Assembly: GCF_000327285.1 (NCBI RefSeq)
Contig: NZ_HE998567.1
Location: 643,142 to 696,478 of the forward strand
Origin: Holdemania massiliensis AP2
Lineage (GTDB): Bacteria; Bacillota_I; Bacilli_A; Erysipelotrichales; Erysipelotrichaceae
DNA: 53,337 nt
Direction: 5' to 3'
Shown: piece by piece, positions 8,658 to 16,878 of the stretch
How the letters are laid out: every line of letters begins with the position of its first letter
Numbering within the stretch: position 1 is the first letter of the stretch
Program-made: the position numbers and the translations under genes
The notes under the pieces: generated by a model
Database searches by the model: none
The model's input: only the letters and a program-made list of their open reading frames with translations
Told to the model about the DNA's origin: nothing

Positions 8658-10396
8658 ACGCGGGCCTTCGTTTCGATTTCGTTAAGAAGGCTTTCCAGCA
8701 GCTCTTCTTTAGTGATCGTCATGGAATCTTTTTTACCATAACGGCGAACCGTAGCCGTGCCGTTTTCCACTTCGCCGTCCCCAACGACAATCTGCATCGG
8801 GATCTTATGCGTCTGCGCTTCGCGGACACGGTATCCGAGCTTTTCATTGCGGCCATCGACCTTGACGCGCACGCCCTTAGCCAATAACATCGCTTCCAGT
8901 TGCTGCGCGTAAGCGAGATGGCGCTCATGATGCACCGGAACAATCACGACCTGCTGCGGCGCCAGCCACATTGGAAAAGCCCCGGCATAATGCTCGATCA
9001 GAATGCCGATGAAACGTTCGATGGATCCAAAGATTACGCGGTGAAGCATAATCGGCCGCTTTTTGGAACCATCGGCATCAACATAGGTCAGATCGAAGCG
9101 CTCCGGCAGATTCATATCCAGCTGAATCGTTCCGCACTGCCATACCCGGCCTAAGCTGTCGGTTAAATGGAAGTCCAGCTTCGGGCCATAGAAGGCACCG
9201 TCACCCGGATTGATCTTGCAGCTCTTGCCGGCTGCATGACAGGCCGCTTCCAGTGCTGCTTCAGCCTTATCCCAGATTTCAATCGAGCCGATATATTTCT
9301 TTTCCGGACGGGTGGACAGCTCAATCGCATAGCTTAAGCCAAAGACAGAATACACACGGTCGATGAAATTAATCAGCCGGACAACTTCACTTTCAATCTG
9401 ATCCTCACGCATGAAGATATGCGCATCATCCTGGGTGAAGGTTCTGACCCGGAACAGACCGTTGAGCGCTCCGCTGGCTTCGTGGCGATGAACCTGACCC
9501 AGCTCGCCGACCCGCAAAGGCAGATCCTTATAGGAATGCAGACCGTTCTTATACACCAACATGCCGCCCGGACAGTTCATCGGCTTGATCGCAAACTCCC
9601 GATCATCGATCATCGTCGTATACATATTTTCCTGATAGTTTGCCCAATGACCGCTCAGCTCCCAGAGTTCTTTGGAAAGCATGATCGGCGTCTTGATGAA
9701 TTGATAGCCTTCCTTGGTATGCTCTTCATACCAATAGTTTTCCAGAACATTGCGCAGAATCATGCCGTTAGGCAGAAAGAACGGGAAGCCCGGTCCGTAT
9801 TCGCTCATCATGAACAGATCCAGTTCTCGGCCCAGCTTCTTGTGGTCGCGCTTCTTCGCTTCTTCGAGGAAATTCAAATAATTCTGAACTTCTTCCTCAC
9901 TGTCAAAGCAGATCCCGTAGACGCGCTGCAGCATCTTATTGTTGGCATCGCCCTTCCAATAAGCTCCGCTGACCTTCAGCAGCTTAAAATGCTTGAGTTC
10001 TTTGACACTTTCGACATGCGGACCGCGGCACAGATCGGTAAAATCCCCCTGCGTATAACAGCTGATCACCGTATCGGCTTCATCCATGTGGCTGATCAGA
10101 TCCATTTTATACGGATCCTCCTTGAACATTTCCAAGGCTTCTTCCTTGGAAATCTCATGACGGACAATCCGTTTGCCGTCCTTGGCAATCTTTTTCATTT
10201 CCTTTTCGATCTTAGGCAAATCTTCCTCATGCAGCACATCATCGCCTAAATCAATATCGTAATAAAAGCCATCGGTAATGACCGGTCCAACCCAGAATTT
10301 AGCGTGCGGATACAGATGTTTGACAGCCTGTGCTAACAAGTGCGCGCAGCTATGATTAAGCACATGCAGATGTTCGTCTTCTTTGATGTTGATCAT
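8654..10396 (-). CDS. thrS: Threonyl-tRNA synthetase lacking the N-terminal TGS domain
   Basis: Charges tRNA-Thr. The 580-residue product (from the ATG at 10396, preceded by AGGAGGAATAG) begins directly at the editing domain: HSCAHLLAQAVKHLYP corresponds to about residue 70 of E. coli ThrRS. The TGS/N1 domain is therefore absent, and the upstream frame does not encode one. Editing-site His and Cys residues remain (HSCAH and the later CRGPH). The class II core shows CPGGMLVY (zinc Cys), the motif 2 loop with FRVRTFTQDDAHIF, and the C-terminal anticodon domain with YRVREAQTHKIPM. A T-box leader lies upstream. The last bases overlap the lipoprotein gene. TGS-less ThrRS is known from mycoplasmas. 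Confidence 0.95.
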   Translation of the reverse strand: MINIKEDEHLHVLNHSCAHLLAQAVKHLYPHAKFWVGPVITDGFYYDIDLGDDVLHEEDLPKIEKEMKKIAKDGKRIVRHEISKEEALEMFKEDPYKMDLISHMDEADTVISCYTQGDFTDLCRGPHVESVKELKHFKLLKVSGAYWKGDANNKMLQRVYGICFDSEEEVQNYLNFLEEAKKRDHKKLGRELDLFMMSEYGPGFPFFLPNGMILRNVLENYWYEEHTKEGYQFIKTPIMLSKELWELSGHWANYQENMYTTMIDDREFAIKPMNCPGGMLVYKNGLHSYKDLPLRVGELGQVHRHEASGALNGLFRVRTFTQDDAHIFMREDQIESEVVRLINFIDRVYSVFGLSYAIELSTRPEKKYIGSIEIWDKAEAALEAACHAAGKSCKINPGDGAFYGPKLDFHLTDSLGRVWQCGTIQLDMNLPERFDLTYVDADGSKKRPIMLHRVIFGSIERFIGILIEHYAGAFPMWLAPQQVVIVPVHHERHLAYAQQLEAMLLAKGVRVKVDGRNEKLGYRVREAQTHKIPMQIVVGDGEVENGTATVRRYGKKDSMTITKEELLESLLNEIETKARV

Positions 10397-10426
10397 CTTT
10401 CTATTCCTCCTATTTTTCCAAGACCA

Positions 10427-10648
10427 CAAAAAAACGCCCTTGATTAAGGACGTTATTCAACGCGGTACCACCTTACTTCCTGCTTCCTATCCAGAAACAG
10501 ACACCTCAGCTCGATAACGATGAGAATCGTCGCTTTTTCAAAAGCGATACTCGCAGGCGGTAATCGTTTCCCTTTTCAGTTTCCTTTCACCTACCGGAAA
10601 CCTCTCTGATCCAAGTTCTGAAACAATCTTGTCCTGGTCTTGATATGT
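10427..10648 (-). promoter_or_regulatory. T-box leader (tRNA-Thr sensing) of thrS
   Basis: The antiterminator T-box sequence AAGGTGGTACCGCG is read on the minus strand at 10474-10461. It is followed by a terminator stem AACGTCCTT/AAGGGCGTT with a T7 run (10454-10427). Upstream lies a Stem I region with AGAGAGG and GGTAGGTGAAAG elements. The most plausible specifier is ACC (Thr) at 10561-10559, followed by a purine as usual. Known mechanism: uncharged tRNA stabilises the antiterminator, so transcription of thrS and the coupled lipoprotein rises when Thr-tRNA is undercharged. Confidence 0.93.
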
Positions 10649-10654
10649 AATTCA

Positions 10655-10683
10655 TTTATACACCGGTTTATCATCCTTGTCAA
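10655..10683 (-). promoter_or_regulatory. SigA-type promoter of thrS
   Basis: TTGACA and TATAAA are separated by 17 bp on the minus strand. The predicted start is near 10648, which places the whole T-box in the leader. Confidence 0.8.
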
Positions 10684-10727
10684 TGGAAATGAATTTTTTC
10701 TTCATGACTCCCGACAAATTTTTCTGC

Positions 10728-11471
10728 TTATTCCGGTGACAGCCACTCTGTTTCATTGATCAGCGAGAAATCTGCCTGAACATGCAGCTGAGCTAACGTC
10801 AGCGACAGTTTATCGTCAGGCTGCCAGACGGCTTCACTATCCAGCATCAGACGTACCGGCTCCCCACTTTCATAGTTCACAGCCAAACAAACAGCAAGTT
10901 CATCCTGACTTTTGATCAGCGAGAGGATCGGCTCCTGGACTCCCCAGCTCTGTAACAGATCCACCGCTTTCTCAGCCTCGAGCTTCACGCTGACCTCAGC
11001 ACAGCGAAGGCCGCGAATCGTTTCGTTCATCGACCATTGTCCGGCTTTTAACAAAGTCCACAGCGCTTCTTGATCCAGCGATATTTTCTCTGGAGGCACG
11101 TCATCGACCCATTGCTTTTGCTTTTCCTCGTAGCACTGCCATTGATCATTTCTTAACCGCCGCTGAATTTGAGTATGCAGCGGAATTTGAAGAAGACCGC
11201 TGCCGCCCTGCCAGTTCAGATCCAGATTGAGGGAAGTAGGTTCTTTTTGCCACTGCAGCCTTCCCTGGCCTGTTACCGTATACGACAGCCATAGATAGAG
11301 GTTGCCGGCTTTGCCTTCGGCTTCGACTTCAATTTCTGCGGTCAATGAAGTCATCGTCGACAATGCCCGGCCTGCCTTGGCCATGATCCACAACTGATCG
11401 AGCCAGCCGCATCCGCTCAGCAGCAGCGCACACATAAGCAGTACGGCTATCTTTCGTCCTGTCCGCTTCAT
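10728..11471 (-). CDS. Putative lipoprotein of unknown function
   Basis: A 247-residue predicted lipoprotein with a basic N-terminus, hydrophobic stretch and lipobox LLSGC (Cys21). The mature part alternates short beta-type stretches (SLTAEIEVEAEGKAGN, LSYTVTGQGRLQW) in a way reminiscent of LolA/LppX-like beta folds, but I do not recognise a family. The start has a GGGGAGGACG ribosome site. A TGGTATAAT extended -10 lies at 11496-11501 with no good -35. The gene stands alone between the terminator at 11510-11538 and the thrS promoter. Function unknown. Confidence 0.7.
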   Translation of the reverse strand: MKRTGRKIAVLLMCALLLSGCGWLDQLWIMAKAGRALSTMTSLTAEIEVEAEGKAGNLYLWLSYTVTGQGRLQWQKEPTSLNLDLNWQGGSGLLQIPLHTQIQRRLRNDQWQCYEEKQKQWVDDVPPEKISLDQEALWTLLKAGQWSMNETIRGLRCAEVSVKLEAEKAVDLLQSWGVQEPILSLIKSQDELAVCLAVNYESGEPVRLMLDSEAVWQPDDKLSLTLAQLHVQADFSLINETEWLSPE

Positions 11472-11509
11472 CGTCCTCCCCGCCTTTCCGATTTCATTAT
11501 ACCATGCAA

Positions 11510-11538
11510 AAGAAAAGGCAGAGTCTTATTGACCCTGC
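11510..11538 (-). terminator. Terminator after the 169-residue lipoprotein gene
   Basis: On the minus strand GCAGGGTC and GACTCTGC pair around AATAA, followed by CTTTTCTTTT. The 5' half of the stem overlaps the end of the lipoprotein reading frame. Confidence 0.75.
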
Positions 11539-12035
11539 GTTGACGACGGTACACGGTATTGGGAATAAATTTCTTTGAGATCTTCGATCATTTCCTTACT
11601 GTCGTAGATCAGCGCGGTATTCCCGTTGACATAAGCGTAGTATTCGGTTTCCTGTCCATTCGCATTGACTTTCATGCGGCCGTTCTGGCTGGCATAGTTC
11701 AGCATTTTCTGGCTTTCTTCATTGGCCGGATCAAAGCGATAAAGGTAATAAACCTGATCGTTATACTGAAAGGAAGTGCCTTCCAGGGCGTTGAAATCGG
11801 TGTTTTCGATCGGCGTTACCTGATTGAAGGTGTAGTTGTTGGTCTGGAAATAGTCCAAGAGATCCTGCACGCTGGCAATGGTTTCCGGTGTTTCCGTCGG
11901 CATCACTGAGCTTTCCGGCGAAGCGGAAGGCGATGGCGAAGGGGTTGCTGAATTGTTGTTGTTCCGGCTGCAGCCGCCCAGGATCAAGGCAAAACCCAGA
12001 CACAGGACAGCGAACCGCAGAATTGTATTTTTCAT
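11526..12035 (-). CDS. Small secreted lipoprotein of unknown function
   Basis: A 169-residue predicted lipoprotein. It has a signal peptide ending in lipobox LILGGC (Cys22), an Asn run, and then a low-complexity Ser/Pro/Thr linker (about residues 29-53) typical of surface lipoproteins. The remaining 115 residues form a compact, Tyr-rich domain (FQYNDQVYYLYRFD, EYYAYVNGNTALIYDS) that I cannot assign. The start follows AGGAGGAATC. It lies 65 bp after the aspartate-dehydrogenase-like gene, possibly in the same transcript, and ends in a terminator. Confidence 0.7.
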   Translation of the reverse strand: MKNTILRFAVLCLGFALILGGCSRNNNNSATPSPSPSASPESSVMPTETPETIASVQDLLDYFQTNNYTFNQVTPIENTDFNALEGTSFQYNDQVYYLYRFDPANEESQKMLNYASQNGRMKVNANGQETEYYAYVNGNTALIYDSKEMIEDLKEIYSQYRVPSSTQGQ

Positions 12036-12100
12036 TTTGATTCCTCCTGCCAGTATTCTCGGCGTTTTTTTCCGATTTATACCTCGGCAGAAAGGAAAAA

Positions 12101-12886
12101 CTACTGAAACTGAATCGGTGAGGCCAGATTGTTGAGCAGTGCGACAAGACTGTAGCCAGCGATCGCACTGGTTCGGGAATAGATCGCAATCTCAGCCTTG
12201 ATTTCTTCCCCTTCAACGCGAATCGTGTGCGTATCGCCGATAAAGCCCGGCGTGCTTTCAATTTTCACCCGAGTTTGTTCAGGTCCGTTAGTGGCCAGCG
12301 AGGTGGCCACCGCTACGTTGACCCGCCGCGGAAGCAAAGCGATCGCTTCCTTGGCATTGCCTTCAAAAGCGGTCAGCGTCGTTTTGCTGTCGGCCATTTC
12401 TTCACGATAGACCGGGGTTGAGCGCAAATATTGAGGACCGGTTTGCGAAGTGATCGAAGCTTCGATCGGACTCATCAGCCCTGCGGTTCGCATCACATCA
12501 AACCCGCCGATGGCTCCGGAAGCAATATAGACCTTGCGGCCATGCTGCCGAGCCGTCTTTTGCACCTGCTTGTAAAAATCGTCATCCGCAAAAGCGCCGA
12601 TCGCCAAAGTGGCCAGATCTATGCCAGCCTCCAACAAGAGAATCGCATACGTTCTGACCGCTTCCACGGAAGCCGCTTCAGCAACGATCTGCGGCTGCCA
12701 GGACAACAGCTGTTCCACCTCTGTCGTCCCTTCCACGCCCACCTCTTCTGCCAGCTTTAAAACCGAGTCCGCCGTCCGGCTGAAAATTCCAACCAGCTCA
12801 TAATCCGGCATTTTTCCGGCTTTCCAGGCTCGCGCTACAATCTGTCCTAATTTACCAGCGCCTAAAATCGCAAATTTTGTCTTCAT
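12101..12886 (-). CDS. Aspartate dehydrogenase (NadX)-like oxidoreductase
   Basis: A 261-residue NAD(P)-binding protein. The N-terminal Rossmann motif FAILGAGKLGQIVARAW (about residues 5-21) is followed by a domain matching the aspartate dehydrogenase family, with EAASVEAVRTYA, IASGAIGGFDVMR and a C-terminal DTHTIRVEG segment at the position of the family's conserved His. NadX enzymes oxidise L-aspartate to iminoaspartate for NAD synthesis, but no nadA or nadC neighbour is visible, so use in NAD synthesis is only inferred. Ribosome site AGAGGAG. It is downstream of ppdK but separated from it by a terminator. Confidence 0.8.
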   Translation of the reverse strand: MKTKFAILGAGKLGQIVARAWKAGKMPDYELVGIFSRTADSVLKLAEEVGVEGTTEVEQLLSWQPQIVAEAASVEAVRTYAILLLEAGIDLATLAIGAFADDDFYKQVQKTARQHGRKVYIASGAIGGFDVMRTAGLMSPIEASITSQTGPQYLRSTPVYREEMADSKTTLTAFEGNAKEAIALLPRRVNVAVATSLATNGPEQTRVKIESTPGFIGDTHTIRVEGEEIKAEIAIYSRTSAIAGYSLVALLNNLASPIQFQ

Positions 12887-12943
12887 CTGTTTTCTCCTCT
12901 GCTTTGCATGCCTTTCTTTCTTTTGTTTGCCTCATTTTCATAG

Positions 12944-12975
12944 AAAAGGCAAGCTGCAAATCTCAGCCTGCCTTT
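12944..12975 (-). terminator. Terminator of ppdK
   Basis: On the minus strand AAAGGCAGGCTG and CAGCTTGCCTTT pair over 12 bp (one wobble) around a 7-nt loop, followed by T residues. It is 15 bp past the ppdK stop. Confidence 0.85.
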
Positions 12976-12990
12976 ATGTTTCGAATCCGA

Positions 12991-15624
12991 TTAATGCTTG
13001 TCGTTCTTAATCGCTGCCTGCGCCGCAGCCAGTCGAGCGATTGGCACACGATACGGACTGCAGGAAACATAGTTCAGTCCCACATGGTGACAGAATTCAA
13101 TGGAGCTTGGATCGCCGCCATGTTCACCGCAGATACCGAGTTTGATGTTTGGACGGGTCTTGCGTCCCAGTTCCGCAGCCATCGCTACGAGCTTGCCAAC
13201 ACCATGCTGATCCAGACGGGCAAACGGATCCTGTTCGTAGATCTTTTTGTCATAGTAGTGAGACAGGAATCCGCCGGCATCATCACGCGAGAAGCCGAAC
13301 GTCATCTGCGTCAGATCGTTGGTGCCGAAGCTGAAGAATTCAGCTTCTTCGGCAATCTCATCTGCCAGCAGAGCAGCACGCGGAATTTCGATCATCGTTC
13401 CGACCATGTATTTCATTTCAATTCCGGAAGCACTGATGATTTCATCCGCGACCTTCGTAACGATGTTCTTCACGTATTTCAGTTCGTTGACATCGCCGAC
13501 TAACGGAATCATGATTTCCGGTGTGATGTGATAATCCGGATGCTTACGGTTGACGTTGATCGCTGCTTCAATGACCGCGCGGGTCTGCATTTCGGCGATT
13601 TCCGGATAGGAAATTGCCAGACGGCAGCCGCGGTGACCCATCATCGGGTTGAATTCATGCAGCGAAGTGATGATGCTCTTAAGATCATCAATATTCAGGT
13701 GCATGTCCTGAGCCAGCGTTGCAATATCATAAGAGGATGTCGGCAGGAATTCATGTAACGGCGGATCCAGGTAACGAATCGTAACCGGACGGCCTTCCAT
13801 CGCCTCATAGATGCCCTCGAAATCTGAACGCTGCATCGGCAGCAGCTTCGCCAACGCCGCGCGGCGCTGTTCTTCCGTCGAGGAAACAATCATTTCCCGC
13901 ATCGCTTTGATACGGTTGGAATCAAAGAACATATGTTCAGTTCTAACTAAACCGATGCCCTGAGCCCCAAAGGCTACAGCCTGTTTAGCATCTTTCGGTG
14001 TATCCGCATTGGTTCTGACCTGAAGGACGCGGCGTTCATCCGCCCACTTCATGAAGGTTTCAAAATCACCGGAAATCTGAGCAGGTACAGTCTTGACGGC
14101 TTCGCCATAGACATTGCCGGTCGAGCCGTCCAGCGAAATCCAGTCACCTTCCTTGAAGGTCTGACCTGCAACGGTAAAGGTTTTCTCTTCTTCATGGATG
14201 TCGATTTCACCGCAGCCGGATACGCAGCAGCGTCCCATGCCGCGTGCGACAACTGCCGCATGCGAAGTCATGCCGCCGCGGACCGTCAGAATTCCCTGAG
14301 CCACGTTCATGCCTTCAATATCTTCCGGCGAAGTTTCCAAACGGACTAAAACGACCTTCTTGCCTTTATTGGCTTCAACAATTGCATCCTCGGCGCTGAA
14401 TACCACCTGACCGCAGGCGGCGCCCGGCGAGGCTGGCAGACCGTTGGCAATCTGATGGGCCTGTTTCAGTTCAGCCGGATCAAACTGCGGATGCAGCAAA
14501 GCATCCAGAGCTTTCGGCTCAACCATCATCAGCGCTTCATCCTTGCTGATCAAACCTTCGGCAACCATATCGCAGGCAATTTTCAAAGCTGCCGCCGCGG
14601 TGCGCTTTCCATTTCGCGTCTGAAGCATAAACAGCTTGCCGTTTTCAATCGTGAATTCCATGTCCTGCATATCGCGGTAATGCTTTTCCAGCTTGCCGCA
14701 GATTTCAACAAAGCTGTTGTAGGCCTCCGGCATGACTTCTTTTAATTCATCAATCGTCTGCGGCGTACGGATTCCTGCCACGACGTCTTCGCCCTGCGCA
14801 TTCATCAAGAATTCGCCGAACAGTTTGTTTTCACCGGTCGCCGGGTTGCGGGTAAAGGCTACGCCTGTACCGCAGGTATTGCCCATATTGCCGAACACCA
14901 TCATCTGAACATTGACCGCTGTTCCCCAAGAACCTGGGATATCGTTCATCTTGCGGTAATAGATCGCACGCGGGTTGTTCCAAGAACGGAAGACGGCTTC
15001 AACAGCGCGGATCATCTGTTCTTTCGGATCCTGCGGGAAGTCTTCATTCAGGTTTTCTTTATAGAACTCCTTGAAGCGGGCCGTCAGCTCCTTCATATCA
15101 TCAGCATCCAGCTCAGTATCCAGCTTTACGCCCTTGCGGTCTTTGATCTCGTCGATAATCACTTCAAACTTGCTTTTCGGCAAGCCCATGACGACGTCTG
15201 AGAACATCTGAATGAAACGCCGATAGCTGTCATAAGCAAAGCGCGGATTTTCCGTCTTCGCCGCAATCGTTTCAACAACTTCATCGTTGATGCCCAGATT
15301 CAGAATCGTGTCCATCATGCCTGGCATTGAAGCCCGGGCTCCTGAACGTACGGAAACCAACAGCGGGTTTTCCTTATCGCCCATCTTTTTCCCTGTCATT
15401 TCTTCCAGAGTTTTCAGATTGCGGTTAATTTCCTCCGTAATCTCCGGTGCAATTTTCTCTCCATCTTCATAGTAACGCGTGCAGACTTCCGTCGTAACGG
15501 TAAAGCCCTGCGGAACCGGCATGCCCAAATTGGTCATTTCTGCCAGATTTGCCCCTTTTCCGCCGAGCAGCTCGCGCATTTTACCATTTCCTTCAGAGAA
15601 AAGATAAACATATTTTTCGCTCAT
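12991..15624 (-). CDS. ppdK: Pyruvate, phosphate dikinase
   Basis: Interconverts PEP, AMP and PPi with pyruvate, ATP and phosphate; in many fermenting anaerobes it runs in the glycolytic, ATP-forming direction. The 877 residues have the full domain order: an N-terminal ATP-grasp domain starting FSEGNGKMRELLGGKGANLA; the swivelling phosphohistidine domain with GGMTSHAAVVARGMGR, where the His is phosphorylated; and a C-terminal PEP-binding barrel with GTNDLTQMTFGFSRDD and CGEHGGDP. Length fits the bacterial enzyme (about 875). The start follows AAGGAGGAAC. It is monocistronic, with its own promoter, an upstream cre box and a terminator. Confidence 0.96.
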   Translation of the reverse strand: MSEKYVYLFSEGNGKMRELLGGKGANLAEMTNLGMPVPQGFTVTTEVCTRYYEDGEKIAPEITEEINRNLKTLEEMTGKKMGDKENPLLVSVRSGARASMPGMMDTILNLGINDEVVETIAAKTENPRFAYDSYRRFIQMFSDVVMGLPKSKFEVIIDEIKDRKGVKLDTELDADDMKELTARFKEFYKENLNEDFPQDPKEQMIRAVEAVFRSWNNPRAIYYRKMNDIPGSWGTAVNVQMMVFGNMGNTCGTGVAFTRNPATGENKLFGEFLMNAQGEDVVAGIRTPQTIDELKEVMPEAYNSFVEICGKLEKHYRDMQDMEFTIENGKLFMLQTRNGKRTAAAALKIACDMVAEGLISKDEALMMVEPKALDALLHPQFDPAELKQAHQIANGLPASPGAACGQVVFSAEDAIVEANKGKKVVLVRLETSPEDIEGMNVAQGILTVRGGMTSHAAVVARGMGRCCVSGCGEIDIHEEEKTFTVAGQTFKEGDWISLDGSTGNVYGEAVKTVPAQISGDFETFMKWADERRVLQVRTNADTPKDAKQAVAFGAQGIGLVRTEHMFFDSNRIKAMREMIVSSTEEQRRAALAKLLPMQRSDFEGIYEAMEGRPVTIRYLDPPLHEFLPTSSYDIATLAQDMHLNIDDLKSIITSLHEFNPMMGHRGCRLAISYPEIAEMQTRAVIEAAINVNRKHPDYHITPEIMIPLVGDVNELKYVKNIVTKVADEIISASGIEMKYMVGTMIEIPRAALLADEIAEEAEFFSFGTNDLTQMTFGFSRDDAGGFLSHYYDKKIYEQDPFARLDQHGVGKLVAMAAELGRKTRPNIKLGICGEHGGDPSSIEFCHHVGLNYVSCSPYRVPIARLAAAQAAIKNDKH

Positions 15625-15669
15625 TGTTCCTCCTTATAGGCGTATTTTCCAGCCAACTTTCATAGACTT

Positions 15670-15698
15670 ATTATAGCGGAACTGACCAGGAATTTCCA
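15670..15698 (-). promoter_or_regulatory. Promoter of ppdK
   Basis: On the minus strand a perfect TATAAT -10 lies 17 bp from a weak TGGAAA -35. The predicted start is near 15663. The weak -35 suits a promoter that needs an activator; see the cre box upstream. Confidence 0.65.
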
Positions 15699-15705
15699 TA
15701 GTTTT

Positions 15706-15719
15706 TGTAAACGTTTACA
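15706..15719. promoter_or_regulatory. cre box (CcpA operator) upstream of ppdK
   Basis: TGTAAACGTTTACA is a perfect 14-bp palindrome and fits the catabolite-responsive consensus TGWNANCGNTNWCA at every position. Its centre is about 50 bp upstream of the predicted start, outside the -35 to -10 span. Known CcpA-activated genes such as ackA and pta in Bacillus have cre boxes similarly placed. Confidence 0.8.
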
Positions 15720-15753
15720 TATTTTTGGTCTAACCAGATTTCCCTAAAATGAC

Positions 15754-15791
15754 AAAAAAGCCTTTCAGATCGGGTCTGTTAGGCTTTTTTT
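15754..15791. terminator. Terminator after the alpha/beta hydrolase gene
   Basis: AAAAAGCCT and AGGCTTTTT flank an inner CAGA/TCTG pairing. There are A runs before and T runs after, so it can work on both strands. It lies between the hydrolase stop and the ppdK regulatory region. Confidence 0.8.
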
Positions 15792-15814
15792 GTACTTAAA
15801 CTTTTTTTCTGATT

Positions 15815-16786
15815 TTATCCGCGGTTTAGGTCTGAATGCAGGAAACGGCGGATGAAGCGGAACAGCCGCTCATCGTAGTGCGGACTGTGATAGGCTTCGC
15901 AATGTCCGGCAGAAGGAACGGTATACAGCTCTTTTTCACTGGCGCAGGCATAATAGTTTTCAAACACCATGTCATACGGCACGAAATCGTCTTCCTCACC
16001 ATGGATAAACATCATGGGTACGCGGCACTGCTTCAGCTGTTCGACAGCACTGGCCTGCCAGACAGAATAACCGCAGCGCATTTTGATCAATGTCGACAAG
16101 CCGATCAAAACTGGCTGAGTTGCGATGCCAAACGCTTGACGCACCTGCTTTTCGGCAATCGCCGGAACACTGGTATAGCCACAGTCTTCAATCGCACAGA
16201 CAACGTGATCGTTCAGATCTTCTTCCCCACACGCCATCATCACTGCGGAAGCGCCCATCGACAGACCGAACAGAACAATTTTGCTTTCAGGATGCTCCTG
16301 GGCAATCCGATCGGTCCATAAAATCAGATCTCGCCGGTCATTCCAGCCCATTCCGACATAATCGCCCTCGCTCAAGCCATGGCCGCGCAGATCCGGCAGC
16401 ACGATATTAAAACCTGCTTCATCCAACGTTTTCGCCCGCGGCAAAAGCGCCAGACTGTCCGCTCCATAGCCATGGGCCATGACGATCCACTTTTCACTTT
16501 CCGGATGGTTAAGAATCTGCGTCGCATGCAGCCGCAGCCCATCAAAGGAAGTCAGCGTCAGATCGAGAACCTGACTGTTGACAAACCATTGCTGAACAGC
16601 TTCCTGACGCAGCAGCCGTTCCGTCCGCTGCGTCTCGGAGAATGCTTCTTCCTGCGGACCCATCGCAAAGAACTTCGGTCCGCGGCGGATAAAACGGTTA
16701 TATGCCAGCTCACAGATTCCATAATAGCCGGCCGCTGCTCCAACAGCCGCTCCGGCCGCAATCATTACTTTTGTTTTTGTTTTCAT
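15815..16786 (-). CDS. Alpha/beta hydrolase with N-terminal membrane anchor
   Basis: A serine hydrolase of the YqkD-like group, substrate unknown. The 323 residues start with a basic segment and a hydrophobic helix (about residues 5-25), which suggests membrane anchoring. The fold shows the oxyanion segment VMAHGYGADS, DLRGHGLSEGD, the nucleophile elbow GLSMGAS, an acid in HGEEDDFVPYDM, and the catalytic His in SAGHCEAYH. A GTG nine bases upstream of the chosen ATG is possible, but the AGGAACGGG spacing fits the ATG at 16786 better. A TGATATAAT extended -10 lies just upstream. The gene stands alone with a terminator downstream. Confidence 0.85.
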   Translation of the reverse strand: MKTKTKVMIAAGAAVGAAAGYYGICELAYNRFIRRGPKFFAMGPQEEAFSETQRTERLLRQEAVQQWFVNSQVLDLTLTSFDGLRLHATQILNHPESEKWIVMAHGYGADSLALLPRAKTLDEAGFNIVLPDLRGHGLSEGDYVGMGWNDRRDLILWTDRIAQEHPESKIVLFGLSMGASAVMMACGEEDLNDHVVCAIEDCGYTSVPAIAEKQVRQAFGIATQPVLIGLSTLIKMRCGYSVWQASAVEQLKQCRVPMMFIHGEEDDFVPYDMVFENYYACASEKELYTVPSAGHCEAYHSPHYDERLFRFIRRFLHSDLNRG

Positions 16787-16878
16787 GGTTATCACCCGTT
16801 CCTATTATATCATGACTTCGCTTTCCCTGCCGCATCTTTTGTCTGTGCCAAACCCACAGTTACCGCGATTTGTCCAAA

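Noticed and set aside
9419-10249. 276-residue plus-strand frame inside thrS
   Set aside because: It is antisense to thrS; its length results from thrS codon use, and it has no recognisable domains.
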